Positions 52,809-61,381 are shown, numbered from the stretch's first letter. The stretch: DNA of 64,000 nt from Kineococcus terrestris (GCF_041020765.1 NZ_JBEUEJ010000018.1); one strand, 5' to 3'. Numbers and translations are program-made. The notes: a model not told the origin generated them from the sequence alone.

Positions 52809-53516
52809 TCAGTCCAGGACGGACCTCACGTAGTCCACACGGCCCTGCACGGCCACGCGGAAGCTCCTGCCGGTGGCGGTGGCCAGTGGCTCGGCGTAGC
52901 GCACAACGCCGTCATCGCCGACGCTGGTGGTGATGAACCAACCTGCTTGGTAGACGTTGTCGCCGACGAAGCGGCTGATCATCTGCTGGTAGCGACCGTT
53001 GTAGCTGAGGCCGTCGAAGTCGGGGTCGGTCGGGAACAGCGCCGCGGTGGAGCGGTCAGCCTTCTCCGTCTCCTCGTCCTCGCGCAGCACGAAGACGTAA
53101 CCCAGCCACGGGGGCACTTCCCCGTAGGCGGCGTTCTTGCGCTGCGCCGCCCAGGTGTCGGCCCCGGTACCCAGCGCCTCTTCGAAGCGGTTGTTGTAGT
53201 TCTTGCCCACCGAGCCGACCTGGGACTTGAACTCCAGGGCCGCCACCAGGGCACCCTTGTAGCGCACCGCCAGGTCCCACTTCTTGCGCACCCGGTAGTA
53301 GCCGGGCAGGTACGGCTCGTAGGTGATGGCCGAGGCCGGCATACCGGCCTCGACGAAGATGCTCGCGACGAGGTCGCGCACGCCGTTCATGTGCCCGCCG
53401 GCGCGGGCGGCGCCACCAGCGGCGCCACCGTCGGCCAGGGCGGCGATCTGATCAGCCCGCTTGGTCCAGAACAGCGACACGGCCGCCTGAGTGGGGTCGG
53501 TGGGAACGTCAGTCAA
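52809..53516 (-). CDS. PaeR7I/XhoI-type restriction endonuclease
   Basis: A 235-residue enzyme starting at TTG 53516, inside the last codons of the methylase gene (eight-base overlap). The PD-(D/E)XK core is visible as YRVRKKWDLAVRYKGALVAA followed by LEFKSQVGSVGKNYNNRFEE. D, E and K of the metal site are present in WDLAV and LEFKS. QVGSVGKNYNNR is the signature of the PaeR7I family, whose studied members cut CTCGAG. The length fits the family. Only the family relation supports the predicted site. Confidence 0.88.
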   Translation of the reverse strand: MTDVPTDPTQAAVSLFWTKRADQIAALADGGAAGGAARAGGHMNGVRDLVASIFVEAGMPASAITYEPYLPGYYRVRKKWDLAVRYKGALVAALEFKSQVGSVGKNYNNRFEEALGTGADTWAAQRKNAAYGEVPPWLGYVFVLREDEETEKADRSTAALFPTDPDFDGLSYNGRYQQMISRFVGDNVYQAGWFITTSVGDDGVVRYAEPLATATGRSFRVAVQGRVDYVRSVLD

Positions 53517-55218
53517 GGCTCAGCACGTCCTCATCGACTCGGTAGGCCTCGAATGAGGCGGTGGTGGCCGCCTGTACGTCCCGGGCGCGGAACGCCTGAC
53601 GCAGGCGCTCTTGGACGTCCGGGGGGATGTCGCCCTGCCGCGGCACGCGGATCCGCTTGAGGTACTGACTCTGGAAGCGCAGCGTGCCCCCACGCATGCG
53701 TACCGAATAGGCCTCGATGAAGGCCTGCGCGATGCGGCTGAGCAGCAGGCCACCAAGGACCTCCATGTCCCAACTGTCGCTGGTGACGTAGTACAGGTTG
53801 TGGTGCGGGTAGTACCCGCCCGGCTCCAATACAGGACGGATGGTCGTCTTCATGTCCTGCAGCAGCAGCTTCGGCTTAGCCGTCAGCTCGTGGTGAACCT
53901 TGTCAATGGTGCGGTACCAGCTGCCCGGTGCCTTCTTGGCCACGTGCCGACCCGTCAGCGCTGAGCCGGCAGCCTCGAAGCGCGCCCGCAGTCGTGGGTA
54001 GGCGTCGAGGTCGACCAGGTCGCCTTGCTCGTCCCAGGGGTTGAGCAGGTGATGCCCGGTCCAGGTGAACTGCCCGGTGGCGATGTCGGCGGCCATGGCC
54101 AGCGGCAGCATCCGCTCGGCTTCGGCGGCGTGAGTGTCAGTGGTGATGAAGGTTTTGTCCGCTCCGGTGGCCACTCCGATGGAGACCTTGGTGCCGCCTT
54201 CCGGGTCGTGCAGGGGGCGGAAGTTGTCGTTGAGGTGCTCGATGAGGCGAAGACGCGCCGGAGTGCCCGAGGGCCAGGATTCTGAGCCCGGGAACCAGTG
54301 CGGCAGACGGTAGGCCTGCACCTGCGGGGACTCGAAGACCTCCCCATCGCCCTTGAGCGTCCAGGCGCTCAACTCCGCAGCGTGCTCGGCGCTGAAGCCC
54401 TCATAGCACTCTGCGGCCACGACCGGCCCCTGTGCTCCACGACGCAGCACCGTGAAAGCCGGATAGGCGGCCACCGCTTGTTCGAACGCGTCCACGTCGT
54501 GCGCTTGCCAGACGGCATCCAGGGCGTAGCCGCCGCTGATCATAGAGCGCAGGCCGGCGCCGTACTGGTTGCGCATCCACCGGTCGGCGACGATAAAGCC
54601 GATTTTGCCCTGCGGCGCCAACAACCCCAAGCAGCGCTCGATGAAGCCGACGTAGACGTCCGCACGTCCGCCCATCGTGGCCCAGCGGCGCCGGTACTCG
54701 GCGGTGACGTCCACCGGCAAGTCCTCGATGCGAATGTACGGCGGGTTGCCGATCACCACGTCAACCTTGCCGTAGAGCTCATCGTCAAGCTCGGCCAGCA
54801 GGAAATCACCCTGCCGCACCCAAGCAGCGGCCAAGTGCTGCGCCAGCGCGGTGGGAACGTCCAGCCCCGCCAGGAGTGTCAGCAGCCTTCCGCGCAGCTC
54901 CGCCACCGTGGCTGGTAGCAGCTCCCACGCCTGCACCGCGCCCTCAAGATCGCTTAGGTCCCGCCCGCGAAGCTGTGCGCTGCGCACCAGGCGCTCCACC
55001 GCTGGCAGCAGGAAGGCGCCGCCGCCAGCCGAAGGCTCCAGCAGATGCAGGGCGGCCAAGTCCCGCTCGACGGCGTAGCCGCTGAGGTCCAGCAGCGTCT
55101 CGACCACCCACCGGCGGGTGTAGACCTCGCCGTGGCTGACCCAAGCTTGCCGCGCGGCCTGCTCGACCGCCTGATCATTGGCCTGGTTGGCGACCTGTGC
55201 GACGTCCCGCTCGCTCAC
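53509..55218 (-). CDS. adenine-N6 DNA methyltransferase of the PaeR7I-type system
   Basis: A 569-residue methylase from GTG 55218. SAM-binding motif I is LLEPSAGGGAFLLPAVERLV, and catalytic motif IV is VDVVIGNPPYIRIEDLPVDV with the NPPY of N6-adenine enzymes. Motif VI-type PQGKIGFIVADRWMRNQYG follows. A C-terminal target-recognition region contains KAPGSWYRTIDKVHHELTAK and YYPHHNLYYVTS. It should protect the sequence cut by the endonuclease encoded directly behind it. Placing the methylase first in the operon lets protection precede cutting. No controller protein gene is evident. Confidence 0.9.
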   Translation of the reverse strand: MSERDVAQVANQANDQAVEQAARQAWVSHGEVYTRRWVVETLLDLSGYAVERDLAALHLLEPSAGGGAFLLPAVERLVRSAQLRGRDLSDLEGAVQAWELLPATVAELRGRLLTLLAGLDVPTALAQHLAAAWVRQGDFLLAELDDELYGKVDVVIGNPPYIRIEDLPVDVTAEYRRRWATMGGRADVYVGFIERCLGLLAPQGKIGFIVADRWMRNQYGAGLRSMISGGYALDAVWQAHDVDAFEQAVAAYPAFTVLRRGAQGPVVAAECYEGFSAEHAAELSAWTLKGDGEVFESPQVQAYRLPHWFPGSESWPSGTPARLRLIEHLNDNFRPLHDPEGGTKVSIGVATGADKTFITTDTHAAEAERMLPLAMAADIATGQFTWTGHHLLNPWDEQGDLVDLDAYPRLRARFEAAGSALTGRHVAKKAPGSWYRTIDKVHHELTAKPKLLLQDMKTTIRPVLEPGGYYPHHNLYYVTSDSWDMEVLGGLLLSRIAQAFIEAYSVRMRGGTLRFQSQYLKRIRVPRQGDIPPDVQERLRQAFRARDVQAATTASFEAYRVDEDVLSLD

Positions 55219-55369
55219 GAGCCGCAGCCTAGGGCGCGCCGGTGACAGCGCTGAGCTGACGCGCCAGCACCAAGCCGACGCAGACATTCAGATCTACTGC
55301 GTCCACCAACTGGGTGACCAGGAGGTGTTAGAGGTTGAGTGTCACGTCAGTCAACTCGATAGGAGGTCT

Positions 55370-55792
55370 GTGAGCATCGAACTGGAAGCCACTATTCGCC
55401 ATGGTCGGTATGAAGCTCGCCTCACTGTCGGCGTGCAAGGTCGACTGAGGTGGTCATTGCCCGGACCGGACCTTCGGTACCGCTGGGGCTCCGGATCGGT
55501 GCAACTTGCCCAAGTGCCCCGCTTCAAAGAGCAACTTGTCAAAGCCTATGGCGAGCTGGTGGAGCTGCGGAAGGTGGCGCCTACCGGAGTAGAGATGAGA
55601 AAGATCATCGCGCCTGACGGCCGAAAGTTCAGCATCGCCGTAGGTGGCTACTCCGAGGGATTGGCCGTCTTCCCCGACAGCGAAAATTCCTACCAGTGTC
55701 GCATTAAAACCGACCAAGATCTCGATGCATTTCTAGCACTTCTCGACAAAGCCATGGACATGAATATCAAACTGAGCGCTCACGTCTTGTAG
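55370..55792 (+). CDS. unrecognised 140-residue protein diverging from the methylase gene
   Basis: It starts at GTG 55370, preceded by AGGAGG at 55361 (a strong but close ribosome binding site). The protein is soluble and beta-rich at first (EATIRHGRYEARLTVGVQGR, LRWSLPGPDLRYRWGSGSVQ) and ends in helices (LDAFLALLDKAMDMNIKLSA). It contains no helix-turn-helix, so it is not an obvious controller of the restriction operon from which it diverges. Codon use is AT-richer than its neighbours. The ISL3 transposon is inserted 19 bases after its stop. Confidence 0.55.
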   Translation: MSIELEATIRHGRYEARLTVGVQGRLRWSLPGPDLRYRWGSGSVQLAQVPRFKEQLVKAYGELVELRKVAPTGVEMRKIIAPDGRKFSIAVGGYSEGLAVFPDSENSYQCRIKTDQDLDAFLALLDKAMDMNIKLSAHVL

Positions 55793-55811
55793 GCCTACGG
55801 CACTTCAAAAC

Positions 55812-55847
55812 GGCTCTTCGGATCTGCGGGTGGGTAGCTCAACCTGA
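55812..55847. repeat. left terminal inverted repeat of the ISL3 transposon
   Basis: It starts GGCTCTTCGGATCT and continues with GC, GGGTGGG and a partly matching 13 bases. It overlaps the last codons of the transposase gene. The target duplication TTCAAAAC lies directly outside at 55804-55811. Confidence 0.9.
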
Positions 55848-57257
55848 CCCGCGCCGTCGTCGTCGCCAGGGTCGGGTGCCGTCAGCGGCGAGCAAGATGC
55901 GGATGCGGTAATTGCTGAAGTTGCGGAACCCATGCGCCAAGCGGCGGGTCTTCTCGATGATGAGGTTGATGGCCTCAGTTCCGCCGTTGCTAATCCCGTT
56001 GCGGTGCGGGTCGTCGTCGAAGTAGGCCAGCACCTCCGCCCGCCACGACCGCAGCGTCCGTCCGAGGCGAGCGATCTTGGGGATCGGGCAGCGGTGGAAT
56101 GAGTCGAGCACTCGCTCGGCGATCGTTCGACCCGAGGCCGGTGATGGGGCGTGGAACATTGAGCGGAGATCCTGGTAAGCGTGCCAGGCCACGGTGACCT
56201 CCAGTTCGGGGTCGCCGGCCTGCAGTGCGGCCTCGAGGCGGGCCCGCCCGCGGTCGGTGAGGTTCTCCCGGGCGGTCGTCAGCAGTCGCCGGATCCGGTA
56301 CAGCGGGTCGTTCTTGTGCCCGCACCGGCCCAAGGTGGCCTGCTGGACGCGGCGGCGGACCTCGTCCATCGCGGTGGAGGCGAGCTTCACCACGTGGAAG
56401 GCGTCCAGGACCGTGACGGTGCCGTCAGGTAGTTCGCTGCGGATGGCGTTGGCGTAGCCGCGGAAGGGGTCCAGCGCGGCGTGGGTGATGCCGTCGACGA
56501 ACTCGCGGGTCTGCTGACGGATCCAGGTGGCGTAGACCGGCCCAGAGCGGCCGAGGGTGACGTCGAGCAGACGGGCGTGGACTTGGTCGTGCTCATCGCG
56601 GGTGAGGTCGACGATGGAGGTGGCGGCCCGGTCGCGGTGTCGGGCCGAGGGGCGCCAGATGTGCTCATCGACACCGAGGGTGTCGACCCCAGCCAGGCGC
56701 GCTGAGCGCGCTGGTGCAGCGTCCAGGTCGTCGGCGGCGTGAGCGCGGATGGCGTTCATCAGGGTGTGCCAGTCCACGCCCAGCTGGCGGGCGAGGGCGG
56801 AGGCGGTGGAGTCGTCCCAGCGCAGCGTCTGCACCGCCCAAGCGACGGCTCGAAGGGTGAGCTTCGCCCGCACCGGCAGGGCGGGATGCTCTTCAGACCA
56901 GACGCCGGCGGGGCAACGTGGTTCACGACAGCGCCAGCGCCGCTTGCGCCAGATCAGCTGCACTGGGGCGCCGAAGGCGGGCGCGTCGGCGAGGCGGTGC
57001 TCGCGGCGACCGTGATCGGCGGCGAGGACCCCGCAGCGCTGGCACGCCACGATGGAAGGCGGGTCGGTCTGGATCGTCAGACGCAGCAGCCCGCGCGGGT
57101 GCTCGGCGTCAGCGTTGGGCGCGAAGCGATCAATGGCGAGCAGATGCAAGCCTGCCAGCCCCAGCAGCTCGTCTGCGACAGGGCACGAGGCGAAGAGATG
57201 CTCACGGGCCTGCTCACGGGCGTGCTCGGAGGTGGACCAGTGACAGGCGGAGGGCAT
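55839..57257 (-). CDS. tnp: ISL3-family transposase
   Basis: A 472-residue transposase from ATG 57257. An N-terminal zinc finger (ACQRCGVLAADHGRREHRL with WRCREPRCPAGVW) precedes a helix-turn-helix (ALARQLGVDWHTLMNAIRAH). The DDE core follows, with LAGVDTLGVDEHIWRPSARH, GTVTVLDAFHVVKLASTAMD and the late ISNGGTEAINLIIEKTRRLA. These are the standard ISL3 blocks and the protein appears full length without interruption. It reads outward toward the left terminal repeat. Confidence 0.95.
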   Translation of the reverse strand: MPSACHWSTSEHAREQAREHLFASCPVADELLGLAGLHLLAIDRFAPNADAEHPRGLLRLTIQTDPPSIVACQRCGVLAADHGRREHRLADAPAFGAPVQLIWRKRRWRCREPRCPAGVWSEEHPALPVRAKLTLRAVAWAVQTLRWDDSTASALARQLGVDWHTLMNAIRAHAADDLDAAPARSARLAGVDTLGVDEHIWRPSARHRDRAATSIVDLTRDEHDQVHARLLDVTLGRSGPVYATWIRQQTREFVDGITHAALDPFRGYANAIRSELPDGTVTVLDAFHVVKLASTAMDEVRRRVQQATLGRCGHKNDPLYRIRRLLTTARENLTDRGRARLEAALQAGDPELEVTVAWHAYQDLRSMFHAPSPASGRTIAERVLDSFHRCPIPKIARLGRTLRSWRAEVLAYFDDDPHRNGISNGGTEAINLIIEKTRRLAHGFRNFSNYRIRILLAADGTRPWRRRRRGSG

Positions 57258-57363
57258 GGGCGAGCCGTTCGTGGTGGGCCATTGACATCGAGTGAGCAGG
57301 TGGGTCAGCTGGTCGGTGTCGCGCCGGGCGAGGCACGCGGGAATGATCTGGCGGACGAGACGT

Positions 57364-57379
57364 TATACCCCCCGGGGTA
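57364..57379. promoter_or_regulatory. CstR-type operator ahead of the regulator gene
   Basis: TATACCCCCCGGGGTA is an imperfect palindrome with a GC-rich centre, the form recognised by CsoR/CstR repressors. It lies 32 bases before the regulator start and matches the site at 58190-58205 at 14 of 16 positions. Confidence 0.75.
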
Positions 57380-57410
57380 CCTGCCGATGGGACCCGCAGA
57401 GGAGACGACC

Positions 57411-57680
57411 ATGGACGTGGACACCAGCCAGCTGACCGACGTGGTCGCGCGGCTCAAGCGAGCTCAGGGCCAAATCGGCGGCATCATCAAGATGATCGAG
57501 GACGGACGAGACTGCTCCGACGTCGTCACCCAGGTCGCCGCGGTGTCCCGAGCCCTGGACCGCGCCGGTTTCAAGATCATATCCACCGGGATGCGCCAGT
57601 GCATGATCGCCGAACGCGACGGTACCGAGCGTCCCCTCACCGACGCCGAACTGGAGAAGCTCTTCCTCTCCCTGGCCTGA
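57411..57680 (+). CDS. CstR-like persulfide-sensing repressor (CsoR family)
   Basis: An 89-residue helical protein from ATG 57411 behind GAGGAG. The N-terminal basic helix (DVVARLKRAQGQIGGIIKMI) is typical of CsoR/FrmR/CstR repressors. Two cysteines, C35 and C64, are 29 residues apart, as in both CsoR and CstR. The copper-binding histidine four residues before the second cysteine in CsoR is glycine here (GMRQC). That pattern fits a CstR-type thiol/persulfide sensor and agrees with the sulfur genes that follow. It should release the operators at 57364 and 58190 when its cysteines are bridged by sulfur. Confidence 0.8.
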   Translation: MDVDTSQLTDVVARLKRAQGQIGGIIKMIEDGRDCSDVVTQVAAVSRALDRAGFKIISTGMRQCMIAERDGTERPLTDAELEKLFLSLA

Positions 57681-57737
57681 GCAGCCGGGGCGAGCTGTAC
57701 ACGCCCACGCTTACCGCCTGCGCGGCCCTTCCCCATG

Positions 57738-57771
57738 CTGGTGGGTGCTCTGCACGTCAGGCACCCACCAG
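57738..57771 (+). terminator. hairpin between the CstR-like gene and the rhodanese gene
   Basis: CTGGTGGGTGC (57738-57748) and GCACCCACCAG (57761-57771) are perfect complements with a 12-base loop. The hairpin lies 58 bases after the regulator stop and 69 before the next start. It may attenuate read-through. Confidence 0.55.
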
Positions 57772-57839
57772 GAGGACGCAGGAACTGCAGCACCACCCGA
57801 GCACCGAGCACACTCGACGCCCCTGAGGAGCACCGAACC

Positions 57840-58157
57840 ATGGACGCCAAGACCACCCACGACCGCCTGGACGAGGTCACCGTCGTCGACGTGCGCGAGG
57901 ACGAGGAGTGGGCCGCCGGCCACATCGCCGGCGCCGTGCACGTCCCCCTGGGCCAGCTCGAGACCCGCCTCGGCGAGCTCGACCCCGCCCAGCACCTCGT
58001 CACCACCTGCCGCAGCGGCAAGCGCAGCGCCAAGGCGCACGCCCTGCTCACCGCCGCCGGCCGCCGGGTCGACGACCTCGAGGGCGGCGTGCAGGCCTGG
58101 CAGAGCGCCGGCCTGCCCCTCACCACCGACGACGGGCGCCCCGGCACCGTCGCCTGA
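57840..58157 (+). CDS. single-domain rhodanese
   Basis: A 105-residue sulfurtransferase from ATG 57840 with GAGGAG upstream. VTVVDVREDEEWAAGHIAGA and the active-site loop TTCRSGKRSAKAH with its cysteine are clear. It carries sulfane sulfur as a persulfide on the cysteine and passes it to acceptors. It lies between the regulator and the persulfide dioxygenase fusion. A second CstR-type operator separates it from the latter, so it may be on a different transcript. Confidence 0.92.
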   Translation: MDAKTTHDRLDEVTVVDVREDEEWAAGHIAGAVHVPLGQLETRLGELDPAQHLVTTCRSGKRSAKAHALLTAAGRRVDDLEGGVQAWQSAGLPLTTDDGRPGTVA

Positions 58158-58189
58158 CACCCCGCCACCCCTCATCCATTTCACTTACG

Positions 58190-58205
58190 TATACCCTACG
58201 GGGTA
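58190..58205. promoter_or_regulatory. CstR-type operator ahead of the dioxygenase-rhodanese gene
   Basis: TATACCCTACGGGGTA lies 17 bases before the start of the fusion gene and shares 14 of 16 bases with the site ahead of the regulator gene. Confidence 0.75.
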
Positions 58206-58222
58206 GGGAACCGGAGACTTCC

Positions 58223-59665
58223 GTGAGCACGGAGCAGCAGACCCAGCCGCAGGACCAGCGCCCGATCGAGGTCGTCACCATCGAGACCACGAGCCTGGGC
58301 GACCGCAGCTACCTGGCCACCGACGGCACCACCGCCGTCGTCGTCGACCCCCAGCGCGACATCGACCGCGTCCTGGACCTTCTCGCCCGCCTGGACGTGC
58401 GCCTGACCCACGTCGTCGAGACCCACGTGCACAACGACTACGTCACCGGCGGCCTGGAACTGGCGCGCACCACCGGCGCGCACTACGTCCTGCCCGAGCA
58501 CAGCCACGTCGAGTTCGAGCACACCGAGGTCGCCGACGGCGACGAGCTGGACGCCGGCGCCTTCGCCGTGCGGGCCATCCACACCCCCGGGCACACCCAC
58601 CACCACACCAGCTACGTCCTGATCAACACCACCGACGACGGCGAGCAGGTGGTGGAGGCCGTGTTCACCGGCGGCTCGATGCTCTACGGCTCCACCGGCC
58701 GCACCGACCTCGTCTCCCCCGACGACACCCTGGAACTGACCCGCGCCCAGTTCCGCTCCGCCCGACGCCTGGTCGCCGAACTGCCCGCCGACGCCGCGGT
58801 CTACCCCACCCACGGCTTCGGCAGCTTCTGCTCGGCCACCCCCACCACCGGAGACGCCTCCACCATCGGCGAGCAGGCCGCCACCAACCCGGCCCTGACC
58901 CAGGACGAGCAGACCTACGTCGACACCCTGCTGGCCGGTCTCGACGCCTTCCCCGCCTACTACGCCCACATGGGGCAGGCCAACCGCCGCGGCCCCGCCC
59001 CGGTCGACCTGTCGATGCCCGAGCCCGTCGAGCCGGGCGAGGTGCGCCGGCGCATCGACGGCGGGGAGTGGGTGGTGGACCTGCGCGAGCGCACCGCCTT
59101 CGCCGCCGGCCACCTGGCCGGCTCCTACGGCTTCGAGCTGTCGGACAACTTCGTCACCTACTTGGGCTGGCTGTACCACTACGGCACCCCGCTCACGCTG
59201 ATCGGGGAGAACGAGGAGCAGGTCCTGCGCGCCCGCCGCGAGCTGGTCCGCATCGGCATCGACCACCTCGCCGGGGCGGCCACCGGGGACGTCGAGACCC
59301 TCGCCGGCGGGCAGCCGCTGCGCTCCTACCGGGTCAGCGACTTCGCCGGCCTGGCCGCGCGGATGACGCAGGGCCCGGTGCAGGTCCTGGACGCGCGTCG
59401 CAACGACGAACGCGCCAAGGGCGGGGTCCGCGGTTCGCAGCACATCCCCTTGCACCAGCTGAACGAACGCCTCGACGAAGTCCCGCAGGGCGAGGTGTGG
59501 GTGTACTGCGGCTCCGGCTACCGCGCCTCTATCGCCGCCTCCGTCCTGGACCGCCCGGGGCGCGAGGTCGTCCTGGTCAACGACTCCTACGGCAACGCCG
59601 CGCAGGCCGGGGTGGAAGACGAGCGGCCCACCGAAGGTGCGGGCGCCCCCGCCGCGCAGTCCTGA
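58223..59665 (+). CDS. persulfide dioxygenase-like metallo-beta-lactamase fused to two rhodanese domains
   Basis: A 480-residue protein from GTG 58223. The N-terminal ~250 residues are an ETHE1/Blh-type metallo-beta-lactamase with the iron site in VVETHVHNDYVTGGLELART, then IHTPGHTHHHTSYVLI and VYPTHGFGSFC. Two rhodanese domains follow. The first (EWVVDLRERTAFAAGHLAGS) lacks a cysteine at its active loop; the second (VQVLDARRNDERAKGGVRGS) has the loop WVYCGSGYRAS with its cysteine. The enzyme should oxidise glutathione- or mycothiol-type persulfide to sulfite, with the active rhodanese supplying or accepting sulfur. Confidence 0.92.
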   Translation: MSTEQQTQPQDQRPIEVVTIETTSLGDRSYLATDGTTAVVVDPQRDIDRVLDLLARLDVRLTHVVETHVHNDYVTGGLELARTTGAHYVLPEHSHVEFEHTEVADGDELDAGAFAVRAIHTPGHTHHHTSYVLINTTDDGEQVVEAVFTGGSMLYGSTGRTDLVSPDDTLELTRAQFRSARRLVAELPADAAVYPTHGFGSFCSATPTTGDASTIGEQAATNPALTQDEQTYVDTLLAGLDAFPAYYAHMGQANRRGPAPVDLSMPEPVEPGEVRRRIDGGEWVVDLRERTAFAAGHLAGSYGFELSDNFVTYLGWLYHYGTPLTLIGENEEQVLRARRELVRIGIDHLAGAATGDVETLAGGQPLRSYRVSDFAGLAARMTQGPVQVLDARRNDERAKGGVRGSQHIPLHQLNERLDEVPQGEVWVYCGSGYRASIAASVLDRPGREVVLVNDSYGNAAQAGVEDERPTEGAGAPAAQS

Positions 59666-59724
59666 CTCCAGCTGCACCGCAGCACCACTTCATCACCCAC
59701 CATCTGATTTTCTGCAGGAGAATC

Positions 59725-60402
59725 ATGAGCACCACTACCGGCACCACGAGTACGAGCACGCCTGATCGCGTCGATGCCACCACGCTGAGCAGCTGGCTGG
59801 GCCAGCCTGACGCCGTCACGGTCCTCGACGTGCGCAGCCCTGGGGAGTTCGAGGCCATGCACATCGCCGGCTCCTACAACGTGCCGCTGCAGATGCTCGG
59901 CGAGCACGCCGCCGCCTTCGCAGCCCGCCTGGCCCACCACGAGGACCACCAGGTCGTCCTGGTGTGCCAGTCCGGGGCCCGAGCCACCCAGGCCCGCCAG
60001 CGCCTGGCTGGAGTGGGGGCAGCCAACCTGCACGTCCTGGACGGCGGAGTGCCCTCCTACGCCGCCGCCGGTGGTGAGGTCGTGCGCGGGGCCGGGCGCT
60101 GGGCCATGGACCGCCAGGTCCGCCTGGTCGCCGGGTCCATCGTGCTGGCCTCCACCCTCGCCAGCCTCGCCGCGCCCAAGGCCCGCTTCCTCGCCGGTGG
60201 CATCGGTGCGGGCCTGACCTACTCGGCGCTGTCCAACAGCTGCGCCATGGCCACCATGCTGGGCAAGCTGCCGTACAACCGTGGCCCGAAGAACCCCGAC
60301 GTGGCCCAGGTCATCGAGCAGCTGCCCGCTTCGGCCACCCCGCAGGACAGCACCCCCCAGGACAGCACCCCCCAGGACAGCGCACCGGGCAGTCGGGCGT
60401 GA
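59725..60402 (+). CDS. membrane rhodanese with DUF2892 tail
   Basis: A 225-residue protein from ATG 59725 behind GCAGGAG. The rhodanese domain contains VTVLDVRSPGEFEAMHIAGS and an active loop VLVCQSGARATQAR with cysteine. The C-terminal part has two membrane segments of the DUF2892 type (RLVAGSIVLASTLASLAAPK; FLAGGIGAGLTYSALSNSCA) and the family's LPYNR. The last residues repeat TPQDS three times, from a 15-base tandem repeat at about 60337-60381. It would handle sulfane sulfur at the membrane, next to the TauE-type exporter gene. Confidence 0.9.
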   Translation: MSTTTGTTSTSTPDRVDATTLSSWLGQPDAVTVLDVRSPGEFEAMHIAGSYNVPLQMLGEHAAAFAARLAHHEDHQVVLVCQSGARATQARQRLAGVGAANLHVLDGGVPSYAAAGGEVVRGAGRWAMDRQVRLVAGSIVLASTLASLAAPKARFLAGGIGAGLTYSALSNSCAMATMLGKLPYNRGPKNPDVAQVIEQLPASATPQDSTPQDSTPQDSAPGSRA

Positions 60403-60484
60403 GCGCAACCGCGCACCACCCCACCACTGCTGCGAGCAGCTATGCCGGGGACCACCTGGCTGAGGCTGTTCGGGGTGGTGCGCG

Positions 60485-61267
60485 GTGATCCTCGTCGTGA
60501 TCCTGGGCCTGGTCATCGGGCTGTTGCTGGGCCTGCTCGGCGGAGGCGGTTCCATCCTGGCCGTACCCGCCCTGGTCTACGGCGCCGGCGTCCCGCTGGC
60601 CGCAGCAGTACCCACCTCTCTCATCGTGGTGGGCATCTCCTCGGCCACCGCCGTCCTGCCCCGGCTGCGGCAGGTGCAGTGGCGCCTGGCCGCCGTCGTC
60701 GGTGGAGTCGGTGCGGTGGCCACCTTCGCCGGCACCGCGGTCAACCGGCTTCTGCCCGAACGCTGGGTCCTCCTCGGCTTCGCCTTGGTCATGATCGTCG
60801 CTGGGGTGCGGATGCTGCGCAGCAGCGGCCAGGACGCCGCGGCCTCGTGCGCGCTGCCCAGCGGCGGCATCGACTGGCGGCACTGCCTGCCGCGGGCCAT
60901 CGGCGCCGGAGTGAGCGTGGGCTTCCTCACCGGCCTCTTCGGCGTCGGGGGCGGCTTCCTCATCATCCCCGCACTGACCCTGCTGCTGGGGTTGTCGATG
61001 ACCGCTGCGGTGCCCACCTCGCTGGTCATCGTGGTGTTCAACGCGATCTTCGGTTTCACCGCCCACGTCAGCACTGCTGACTCCGGCACCGGCATCGACT
61101 GGATCACCGCCGCCGCGTTCACCGCCGCCGCCATCGCCGGCTCACTGACCGCAGCGCGCCTGGCTAAACGCCTTCCGGCGGCCCGCCTGCGTAAAGGCTT
61201 CGCCTACCTCGTCTTCGCCGTCGCCATCTTCGTCATCGCCCAGAACCTGCTGGGCCCAACGGCCTAA
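60485..61267 (+). CDS. TauE/SafE-family exporter
   Basis: A 260-residue membrane protein from GTG 60485 with about eight segments. Both internal repeats are visible: GLLLGLLGGGGSILAVPALV near the N-terminus, and GFLTGLFGVGGGFLIIPALT in the middle followed by AVPTSLVIVVFNAI. TauE/SafE proteins move sulfite or sulfonates. Placed after persulfide-oxidising genes, export of the sulfite formed is the likely task. Confidence 0.9.
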   Translation: MILVVILGLVIGLLLGLLGGGGSILAVPALVYGAGVPLAAAVPTSLIVVGISSATAVLPRLRQVQWRLAAVVGGVGAVATFAGTAVNRLLPERWVLLGFALVMIVAGVRMLRSSGQDAAASCALPSGGIDWRHCLPRAIGAGVSVGFLTGLFGVGGGFLIIPALTLLLGLSMTAAVPTSLVIVVFNAIFGFTAHVSTADSGTGIDWITAAAFTAAAIAGSLTAARLAKRLPAARLRKGFAYLVFAVAIFVIAQNLLGPTA

Positions 61268-61288
61268 CCGCCGACTCAACGGCCTGAC

Positions 61289-61320
61289 CTTCAGCCCAGC
61301 GGCCTGGCCGGCGGCTGAAG
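61289..61320 (+). terminator. hairpin after the exporter gene
   Basis: CTTCAGCC (61289-61296) pairs with GGCTGAAG (61313-61320), and the loop holds a small GGCC-T-GGCC palindrome. It lies 22 bases after the exporter stop and before the transporter gene, so the latter may have separate expression. Confidence 0.5.
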
Positions 61321-61381
61321 CGTTTGACGGGTTCGCTGCCCGTTCGGGTTACCCACCACCCCACTCATCTGGAGTCTGCTC

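Noticed and set aside
57258..57363. inner terminal repeat that would make the ISL3 element a simple IS beside unrelated genes
   Set aside because: No GATCCGAAGAGCC-type sequence occurs there; the only partner of the left end is at 62609.
61268..61381. cobalamin or nickel riboswitch ahead of the NiCoT gene
   Set aside because: The gap is only 114 bases, is partly taken by a terminator-like hairpin and shows no B12-box-like sequence.
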